A stretch of DNA of 64,000 nucleotides from Planctomycetota bacterium (lineage in GTDB: Bacteria; Planctomycetota; UBA1135; UBA2386), in NCBI GenBank assembly GCA_028281765.1, contig JANQJF010000061.1:1-64000 (forward strand), in the 5' to 3' direction. Below the pieces are notes generated by a model. It had not been told where the DNA came from. It searched no databases and worked only from the letters and a program-made list of their open reading frames with translations. Positions 57,939-64,000 of this stretch are shown here, piece after piece. Both the position numbers and the translations under genes were made by a program. Each line of letters starts with the position of its first letter. Position 1 is the first letter of the stretch.

Positions 57939-60900
57939 ATGGATCAGTCCGCTTCCCGTCGTGCCCTGGATCTGTTCGAGCGCGTGTGCCCGTTGCCGCG
58001 CCCGGAGCAGCTCCGTGTCCTGCGGGACGAGTGCGACGAGACCGCAGTCCGGGAGTGGGTCCTGCGGATGCTCGACGAGGACGGTTCTGTGGACGACTCC
58101 GAGTCGTTCGAGATTTCGGGGCATACGCCGCCAGCCGAGGGGTGGCTTCGCAAGATCGGCGAAGACGCGTATGTGTCGGGCGACGCCGACCCGTTGCTTC
58201 CCCCGCGCATCGGCCGCTACCGCGTTATCCGGCAGATCGGCGAGGGCGGGATGGGCGTCGTCTTCGAGGCCGAGCAGGACGTGCCGAAGCGGACGGTCGC
58301 TCTCAAGCTCCTCCGGCTCGGCGCGACCCACGGCGACACCGTGCGTCGCTTCGAACAGGAAGCGGAGATCCTCGGTCGACTGCGGCATCCTGGTATTGCG
58401 CAGGTCTACGAGGCCGGCAGCGAGATGACCGCACTCGGTGCGCGTCACTACTTGGCGATGGAGTTCGTCGACGGCCTACCGTTGCAGCGATACTGCGAGC
58501 AGAACGAACCGGACCTCGCCGCGCGGGTGCTCATGCTCGCCGAGGTCTGCGACGCGGTGGACCACGCCAACGAGCAGGGCGTCGTGCATCGGGACCTCAA
58601 GCCCGACAACATCCTCGTCGACCGACACGGACGACCGAAGGTCGTCGACTTCGGCGTCGCGCGGCTCGCCGACGACGACATGCAATCGATGTTGACGCGC
58701 GTCGGGCAGGTCATCGGGACCATGGCCTACATGAGCCCCGAGCAGGTCAGCGGGGATCCCGAGGCCGTGACTACCGCGGCCGATGTGTATGCGTTGGGCG
58801 CCGTCGGATACGAGATGCTCACCGGATCCCTCCCGATCGAAGTGCGCGGCGGGACGCTCGCTGACGCAGCGGACGCGGTGACGCATGCGGATCCCGAGCC
58901 GATGGGGCGTCGCAACGTGCGCTTACGCGGTGATCTCGAGACGATCTTCTCTACCGCGTTGGAGAAATCGCCGGAGCGGCGCTACGCGACGGCCGGGGCG
59001 TTCGGAGCCGACCTGCGTCGCTTTCTCGCGGACGAGCCGATCGCGGCTCGTCCGCCGACGACGCTGTACCAGTTCGCCAAGTTCACGCGCCGTCACCGCG
59101 GGCTCGTCGGTGGTGTAGTCGCGTCGTTCGTGCTGCTGGTCGTCGCCCTCGTGATCACGATCGTCGCGCAGCAACGAGAGAAGGCGAATGCGCTCGAGGT
59201 CCGGCGGCTCGCCGACCACACGCGTCTGACGCTTGCCAGGCACACCGTCGACACGGATCCACGCGTGGCGCAGCGTGAGCTCCTGGCCATCGATCCCTCG
59301 GCACGGGGGTGGGAGTGGCACCATCTGTCGCGGCGCGCGGAGTCCGCGTTGTTCTCGCTCGATCATGACGTCGAGCGTGTCGGCGTCGCTCGATACGTGA
59401 GCGACGGGAGCCTGATTGCGACGGCCCATGCCGACGGCTCGATCGTGACGTGGGATGCGGTCACAGGAGCACGGGTCGGCTCGATTCGGGTCGATGCGCC
59501 GCTGCGCACGATCGTCGCGGATTCCCCGCCAGACCGGGTCACAGCGGTCACCGACCACGGTGTCGTCTACTGGGATCCGCGTTCGGGTGAGACGGTCGAA
59601 GAGCGGCTGGACGAATCCGAGGTTTGGGATGGTCGCTACTCTCGCGATGGTGCACGGCTCGTCATCGCTTCGCACGAAGCGCTCTGGTGCGGTGCGCCCG
59701 GCTCGCTTCGCGTCCTGCGCCGGCAGCGGTTCGTGAAGACCGCGGCGGGCTTCGCGTTCTCAGAGGGCGGGCGATACTGCGTGGCGGTTCGACGCCCCGA
59801 TCGGGGCGGGCCGCCGGTCGCGCGCTTCTCCTGCTTCGACTTCGAAACGGGCGAACAGCGTTCGCACAAGGCAGGCGGAGTTCCGAGTGCGATCGCGTTG
59901 TGTCGAAACTCGGACCGACTCGTGATCGCCGACCAGACGCACCGGGTGCGCGTGTTCGACTTCGTCGATGTGCTGGGCAATCCGTCGGAGTTCGTGATCT
60001 CGGGTTCGCTCTTGCGCGAGCTGCGCGGCGTTGCTGCCACGATCACGGACGTTCGCTTCTCGGGCGACGGAACGCGGGTCACGGCGTGTTCGAAGGACGG
60101 GCTGCTGCGGACCTGGGCGACGGAGAGTGGGGAGTTGCTCTCCACGTCGATGCACCCGAGTTCCTGTGATGTCGATGTCGCCCCGAGTGTGGAACGGGTC
60201 GTGGTCAGCGAGGCGTCGCTACCGACGCGAGTCGTGCGCGCTGGCTCAGGTGCGGTAGTGATGCGGCATGCCCACGCCCCGACCGAAGTTCGGGTATCCC
60301 CCAATGACCGCCTCGTTGCGACTAAGTCCCGCTTCGCCAAGCTGCAGGTTCGGGACGTCGCGACCGGTGATGTCGTGCGGTCGATCGACGTCGGCAAGAG
60401 CGTGCGAGTCGTGGGATGGCGAGACGACGACGTGGTGATCTGCGCGAAGGGCAAGCGAGCCTACGCGTGCGATTGGGCGAGCGGTGCGGTGGTGCGACAC
60501 GAACCGGAAGGGGGTGTCTTGATTGCCGCGGTCGAGGCGGGCCTCGATCTGCGGGGCCACGCGATTCGCAACAAGGCGATCTACGGTTGGCATGGCCACC
60601 GGATCGAGGTCGACACGAAGCGCAAGAAGAACGGACAAGTGCGCAGTGTCGAGGGTGTCCGGATTCTCCGCGGTCGCGAAGTCCTCGCTGCCCTGACTCC
60701 CGATCGGAAACTCGCACTCGTGCCGGCATTCGCGCGCGACGACAGCGCGGCCGCGATCCCGTGGTCCGACAATGACGTCGCGATCGTGCAGTGGCGAGAC
60801 GGTCTCGATGTTCGGGTCTTGCAGGGGCACGTGCAGCCGGTGCTCTGCGTGTCCTACTCGCCGGATGGAAGCCGCCTCGCGAGTGGTGGCTCCGATTCAC

Positions 60901-61247
60901 AGATCGTCTTGTGGGATACGGCGAACTACGAGCCGGTCATCGCGCTCGCCGGTCACCAAGGCGAGATCCTCGACATCCAGTGGACGCAGGACGGCACGCG
61001 GATCGTCACCTCCTCGACCGATCGCACGGTGCGTGTGTGGGATACGGTCCCGGCTTCCGAGCGCCATGCCGAGTTCGTCGCCCGGAACGACGTGCGCGCA
61101 GAGATGCGGCCTCGGGTCGTCGAATGGCTCACGCGGTCCGATGGCGACGCGGAGTCCGTGGCAACGACGATTCGCGACGCGTCGAACTTCACGGCGATGC
61201 AGCGCTTCGAGGCGCTTCGTGTTCTGGCCGAGGTCAGCCAGGACTGA
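57939..61247 (+). CDS. Receptor-type Ser/Thr kinase with WD40-like ectodomain
   Basis: 1102 residues. N-terminal helical cap (1-80: FERVCPLPRPEQLRVLRDEC), then a Hanks-type kinase (about 92-365) with P-loop IGEGGMGVVFE, Lys in VALKLL, HRDLKPDN (about 216) and VDFGVARLA, so it should be active. A membrane helix lies at about 387-411 (VVASFVLLVVALVITIVAQ). The rest is a WD40-like propeller outside the membrane; the clearest blades are LQGHVQPVLCVSYSPDGSRL, then ASGGSDSQIVLWDT and QWTQDGTRIVTSSTDRTVRV. The ECF sigma factor gene follows by 17 bases on the same strand, making a signalling pair. The strongly structured leader upstream may control it. Confidence 0.94.
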   Translation: MDQSASRRALDLFERVCPLPRPEQLRVLRDECDETAVREWVLRMLDEDGSVDDSESFEISGHTPPAEGWLRKIGEDAYVSGDADPLLPPRIGRYRVIRQIGEGGMGVVFEAEQDVPKRTVALKLLRLGATHGDTVRRFEQEAEILGRLRHPGIAQVYEAGSEMTALGARHYLAMEFVDGLPLQRYCEQNEPDLAARVLMLAEVCDAVDHANEQGVVHRDLKPDNILVDRHGRPKVVDFGVARLADDDMQSMLTRVGQVIGTMAYMSPEQVSGDPEAVTTAADVYALGAVGYEMLTGSLPIEVRGGTLADAADAVTHADPEPMGRRNVRLRGDLETIFSTALEKSPERRYATAGAFGADLRRFLADEPIAARPPTTLYQFAKFTRRHRGLVGGVVASFVLLVVALVITIVAQQREKANALEVRRLADHTRLTLARHTVDTDPRVAQRELLAIDPSARGWEWHHLSRRAESALFSLDHDVERVGVARYVSDGSLIATAHADGSIVTWDAVTGARVGSIRVDAPLRTIVADSPPDRVTAVTDHGVVYWDPRSGETVEERLDESEVWDGRYSRDGARLVIASHEALWCGAPGSLRVLRRQRFVKTAAGFAFSEGGRYCVAVRRPDRGGPPVARFSCFDFETGEQRSHKAGGVPSAIALCRNSDRLVIADQTHRVRVFDFVDVLGNPSEFVISGSLLRELRGVAATITDVRFSGDGTRVTACSKDGLLRTWATESGELLSTSMHPSSCDVDVAPSVERVVVSEASLPTRVVRAGSGAVVMRHAHAPTEVRVSPNDRLVATKSRFAKLQVRDVATGDVVRSIDVGKSVRVVGWRDDDVVICAKGKRAYACDWASGAVVRHEPEGGVLIAAVEAGLDLRGHAIRNKAIYGWHGHRIEVDTKRKKNGQVRSVEGVRILRGREVLAALTPDRKLALVPAFARDDSAAAIPWSDNDVAIVQWRDGLDVRVLQGHVQPVLCVSYSPDGSRLASGGSDSQIVLWDTANYEPVIALAGHQGEILDIQWTQDGTRIVTSSTDRTVRVWDTVPASERHAEFVARNDVRAEMRPRVVEWLTRSDGDAESVATTIRDASNFTAMQRFEALRVLAEVSQD

Positions 61248-61264
61248 TCCGCTAGCATCCAGGC

Positions 61265-61825
61265 GTGAGCGACGCCTCCGCAGACCCTCAGATCACGATG
61301 CTGCTCGAGCGCGCGGAAAGCGGAGACACCGCGGCGCTCGACGAGATGATGCCACTCGTCTACGAGCAGCTGCGCGGGATCGCGCGCAGCGTGTTGGGCG
61401 GGGAGGCTTCCGGCCACACGCTCCAGCCGACGGCGCTCGTCAACGTCGCATACGTCAAGCTCGCTGGTGCCTCGACTCTCGCGCGCGGGCGGCAGCACTT
61501 CTACGCGATCGCGGCGAAGGCGATGCGGCAGATCCTCGCCGATCACGCACGCGGCAAGCGTCGGCAGAAGCGTGGGGGCGACTGGCATCGCGTGACGCTG
61601 ATCGACCGCGCGGAATCTCGCGAAGTGGACACCGCGGACCTCGACGCGGCGCTGACCGAGCTCGGCGAGGCCCGACCGGAGTGTGCGCAGGTCGTCGAGC
61701 TACGATACTTCGGCGGGCTGACGATGGACGAGATCGCGGACACGATGGGGGTGTCGACGTCGAGCGCGCACAACCACTGGCGCACGGCGCGCGCATGGCT
61801 GCGGGTGCGGCTCGCCGAGGACTGA
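61265..61825 (+). CDS. ECF-type sigma-70 factor
   Basis: 186 residues starting at a GTG at 61265. Region 2 has EQLRGIARSVLGGEAS, TALVNVAYVKLAG and HFYAIAAKAMRQILADHARG; region 4 has PECAQVVELRYFGGLTMDEI followed by a helix-turn-helix (MGVSTSSAHNHWRTAR). These are the standard residues of the planctomycete-common ECF group (TIGR02999-like). It is 17 bases downstream of the kinase/WD40 gene and almost surely co-transcribed, implying that the kinase and sigma factor share a pathway. No anti-sigma gene is adjacent. Its targets are unknown. Confidence 0.93.
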   Translation: MSDASADPQITMLLERAESGDTAALDEMMPLVYEQLRGIARSVLGGEASGHTLQPTALVNVAYVKLAGASTLARGRQHFYAIAAKAMRQILADHARGKRRQKRGGDWHRVTLIDRAESREVDTADLDAALTELGEARPECAQVVELRYFGGLTMDEIADTMGVSTSSAHNHWRTARAWLRVRLAED

Positions 61826-61848
61826 CCGGCTCTTCTACCGAGTGGCGA

Positions 61849-62811
61849 TCAGCGATCGAGCGGACGGGGGGACACCGCGGGCACCTTGACGACTTCGCTC
61901 CCGTCAGGCGTCCCGACCGCGAACGGGAAGTTCTGATTCGAAGCTGCGGCACCCCAGCGCCCCTGCTTGTCGAGGGCGATGAAGCACGCGGCGAGCTCGT
62001 AGCCACGCGGATCCCCGGCCGCCATGCGGTGAATCGCCTCTTCGCATGCCGCCTGCGGGTGCATGCCCTGACGCATCAGCTCGACGATCTGGAACGACCC
62101 GCAGTGGCGCATGATGTTCTCGCCGAGCCCCGTCGCCCCGGCCGCGCCGACCGAATTGTCGACGTAGAGGCCGGAGCCGAGGATCGGCGAGTCGCCGACG
62201 CGCCCCGGAAGCTTGCGGCCGGCGCCGCTCGTCGAGCAGCCGCCGAAGACGTCGCCATTCGCGTCGAGCGCGAGCAGCGCGATCGTGTCGTGACCCGTCG
62301 TCTTCGGCGCGGCCGCATCGCGAGGACGATCGAGCCAGGTTTCCTTCTTGGCGGCATGGCCGGACACGTCAACCGACTTCAGGCCGTGATCGAGCGCGAA
62401 CCAGCGCGCGCCTTCGCCGACGAGCATGACGTGCTTGGAATGCTCCATGACCCGGCGGGCGAGGGTGATCGGATGCACGATGCCTTCGACGCCGGCGACG
62501 CTGCCGGCGTTGTGGTCCGGACCGTTCATGATGCACGCGTCGAGCTGTGGATAGCCCGCGGCGTTCGGCGTGCCGCCGAGGCCGACCGTACCGTCGGAGC
62601 TGAGTTCCTCGATCCTGCGGATGCCCTGCTCGACGCCGTCGAGTCCGGAGCCGCCCGCCGCCATCGTCTGGAGTCCGACGTCGACAGCGGTCTTGCCGAA
62701 CGGCCAGGTCGCGATCATGAGCGGGCCCTCGAACGCGGGAGTCGGGGAGGTCTGCGCGCAGGCGGCGAACAGGGTCAGCGCGAGGACGGCACACGAGCGG
62801 CGGATCAACAT
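61849..62811 (-). CDS. Secreted N4-(beta-GlcNAc)-L-asparaginase / Ntn hydrolase
   Basis: 320 residues. The N-terminus is a lipoprotein-like signal with FAAC. The Ntn-hydrolase signature is GHDTIALLAL: the chain is expected to cleave itself before Thr176, which then becomes the N-terminal nucleophile. GRVGDSPILGSGLYVDNSVG and GATGLGENI are the substrate-pocket motifs of glycosylasparaginases (EC 3.5.1.26 and related asparaginases). This enzyme removes the Asn-GlcNAc link or hydrolyses beta-aspartyl or asparagine substrates. The lipobox suggests a periplasmic or surface location. Start ATG 62811. It lies 25 bases after the PhoD-like gene on the same strand. Confidence 0.9.
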   Translation of the reverse strand: MLIRRSCAVLALTLFAACAQTSPTPAFEGPLMIATWPFGKTAVDVGLQTMAAGGSGLDGVEQGIRRIEELSSDGTVGLGGTPNAAGYPQLDACIMNGPDHNAGSVAGVEGIVHPITLARRVMEHSKHVMLVGEGARWFALDHGLKSVDVSGHAAKKETWLDRPRDAAAPKTTGHDTIALLALDANGDVFGGCSTSGAGRKLPGRVGDSPILGSGLYVDNSVGAAGATGLGENIMRHCGSFQIVELMRQGMHPQAACEEAIHRMAAGDPRGYELAACFIALDKQGRWGAAASNQNFPFAVGTPDGSEVVKVPAVSPRPLDR

Positions 62812-62836
62812 CGCCGCAATCTACTCGGCGCGGGCG

Positions 62837-63865
62837 TCAGCGCAGCGCACTCAGTCGGATCGTTTGCGTGACGAGGGTCTCGCCGTTGCCGCCGACGCCT
62901 CGCAGGCAGATCTCGGGATCGGTCTGGTCCCAGTCGACGTCGATCACTCCGAAGTTGATCGCGCGGTGCACCGAGCCGCGCCGGAAGCGGTTCGGCTGGA
63001 TCGGGTGCGGCTCGTCCTGATTGAGGCCGCTCGAGGTGAAATCCCACATCGGATACGGGCCGCGCTCCTCGTCGGCGCTGATCTCGACCAGGTGGCGATC
63101 GCCACTGATGAAGAGCACGCCGTGCGCGTTTGTGTCGCGGATCAAGGCGTAGAGGCGGTCGCGTTCGTGGGGCATGTTGCCCCAGGTTTCCCACCCGTGC
63201 CCGTCGGCGACGACTTGGATGCTCGACGCGAGGATGCGCAGCTCGGCGGGTTCGCGCAGCCGCGCTTCGAGCCAGGTCCACTGCTCGTCACCGAGCACGG
63301 TTCCGGTGTCGATCGTCGTGTAGGGTCCGTAGCCGGGCTCTGGCGCGGATGCTTTCGCGAGCGCGGTGCGGTGGTAGCGCGTGTCGAGCAGGAGGATCTG
63401 CACGCGCCGGCCCGGCGTGCCGAACGTCTTCGCGTCGTAGATCCCCTTGCGCGCCCGGCGTGCGGACGCTTCCGGCTCTCCGACGAAGTCGAGAAACGCC
63501 TGCTGGGACTCGGCCTTCAGGTGCCACTCGAGCCCGGCATCGTTCAGCCCGTAGTCGTGATCGTCCCACGTCGCGAGGACCGGGACCTGCGTCCGGAAGC
63601 GTGCGAACTCGGGAATCGCCGCGGCCTCGGTGTACTTGGCGCGGATGTCTTCGATGCTCTTCGGCGGAGTCGGGACGTCCGCGTACATGTTGTCGCCGAG
63701 CAGCACGAACACGTCCGGGGCCGTCTCCGCGACACGGTCCCAGATCGGTTGTGGCCAGTCGCTCCTGGCGCAGGAGCCGAACGCGATCGTGTCGATCGCC
63801 CCGTCTACAGGAGGCGCGGCGCAGCCCGCGAGGGTGGCGATGAGGAGCAAGCCGAGGATACGCAT
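62837..63865 (-). CDS. PhoD-like phosphatase/metallophosphatase lipoprotein
   Basis: 342 residues. Lipoprotein signal ending in LAGC (Cys15). The catalytic motifs are IAFGSCAR (near 28-34), LLGDNMYAD (55-63), WDDHDYG (near 99) and SGDRHLVE (near 250), which together match the PhoD/metallophosphatase family of alkaline phosphatases and phosphodiesterases that use Fe and Ca. Substrates are phosphomonoesters or teichoic-acid-like diesters in known members. It is probably periplasmic. Start ATG 63865; 25 bases separate it from the asparaginase gene, which is likely in the same operon. Confidence 0.89.
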   Translation of the reverse strand: MRILGLLLIATLAGCAAPPVDGAIDTIAFGSCARSDWPQPIWDRVAETAPDVFVLLGDNMYADVPTPPKSIEDIRAKYTEAAAIPEFARFRTQVPVLATWDDHDYGLNDAGLEWHLKAESQQAFLDFVGEPEASARRARKGIYDAKTFGTPGRRVQILLLDTRYHRTALAKASAPEPGYGPYTTIDTGTVLGDEQWTWLEARLREPAELRILASSIQVVADGHGWETWGNMPHERDRLYALIRDTNAHGVLFISGDRHLVEISADEERGPYPMWDFTSSGLNQDEPHPIQPNRFRRGSVHRAINFGVIDVDWDQTDPEICLRGVGGNGETLVTQTIRLSALR

Positions 63866-63920
63866 CGCGCGGGATCATACTCGCCGGCCCGCACGCTCGA
63901 ATCACGGTCTCGCGCGGCGT

Positions 63921-64000
63921 ATGGTCGTTCCGATCGACGCAACCCGGACACGAGACGAGACCGAGCAAGAGGAGGATGCGCCCGCCGCTCCCTCGGTGGG
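63921..64000 (+). CDS. Possible gene start at the right edge
   Basis: A frame opening with MVVPIDATRTRDETEQEEDA stays open to the edge (26 codons). There is no clear ribosome-binding site for it, and another ATG at 63976 in a different frame has GGAGG directly before it. Neither can be tested from this window. Divergent from the PhoD-like gene at 63865. Confidence 0.2.
   Translation, partial: MVVPIDATRTRDETEQEEDAPAAPSV

Noticed and set aside
1..64000. CRISPR array, prophage block, insertion sequence, rRNA or tRNA gene
   Set aside because: No direct-repeat/spacer pattern, transposase motif, phage structural gene or RNA gene signature was recognised in the window.

Overview
The window is a high-GC bacterial chromosome segment that most resembles a planctomycete (PVC superfamily). 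The sequence supports this through a PVC-type cytochrome c / beta-propeller protein with CVRCH, several sigma factors of the ECF type paired with Ser/Thr kinases, a CotH protein, FG-GAP and carboxypeptidase-regulatory-like repeat proteins, and many secreted or lipobox-bearing proteins. This is an inference from gene content; no rRNA or tRNA gene was found to confirm it.

Layout. 1-4.2 kb: the start of a gene running off the left edge, a membrane protein, a CBS-domain protein and two coupled surface proteins. 4.3-7.0 kb: pruA (proline/glutamate catabolism), then a secreted thioredoxin-like gene with an in-frame TGA in a U-P-P-C context, read here as a candidate selenoprotein. 7.2-9.4 kb: an ECF sigma factor followed by a Ser/Thr kinase. 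9.5-13.2 kb: LamG, DinB-like, cobalamin adenosyltransferase and glycerate 2-kinase genes, all on the + strand. 13.2-21.4 kb: secreted proteins, a CotH protein, a sigma factor fused through a membrane helix to a long repeat ectodomain, and a SEC-C protein. 21.7-31.1 kb: pckA, an FG-GAP protein, a three-gene minus-strand set (M61-like peptidase, PQQ-like propeller, beta-barrel) and a methyltransferase.

31.2-35.7 kb is a looser accessory stretch with three sigma-like proteins, a histidine-rich tail-anchored protein and unrecognised small genes. 35.7-38.3 kb holds a pyrophosphate-type phosphofructokinase with a TPR-like membrane partner. 38.3-44.1 kb has a giant AsmA/DUF748-type protein with an overlapping lipoprotein gene. 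44.2-48.4 kb has a Tat-signal epimerase, a PH-domain protein and the PVC cytochrome. 48.4-56.9 kb is a minus-strand block of three prepilin-like proteins, one of them 1134 residues long, behind a repeat-rich membrane-anchored protein. 57.0-63.9 kb has a DUF1579 protein, a strongly structured non-coding stretch, a kinase/WD40 receptor with its ECF sigma factor, an Ntn asparaginase and a PhoD-like phosphatase.

Together the central-metabolism genes (pruA, pckA, PPi-type pfp, glycerate kinase) suit a heterotroph able to use amino acids and run gluconeogenesis, while most other genes concern the envelope, surface display and transmembrane signalling.
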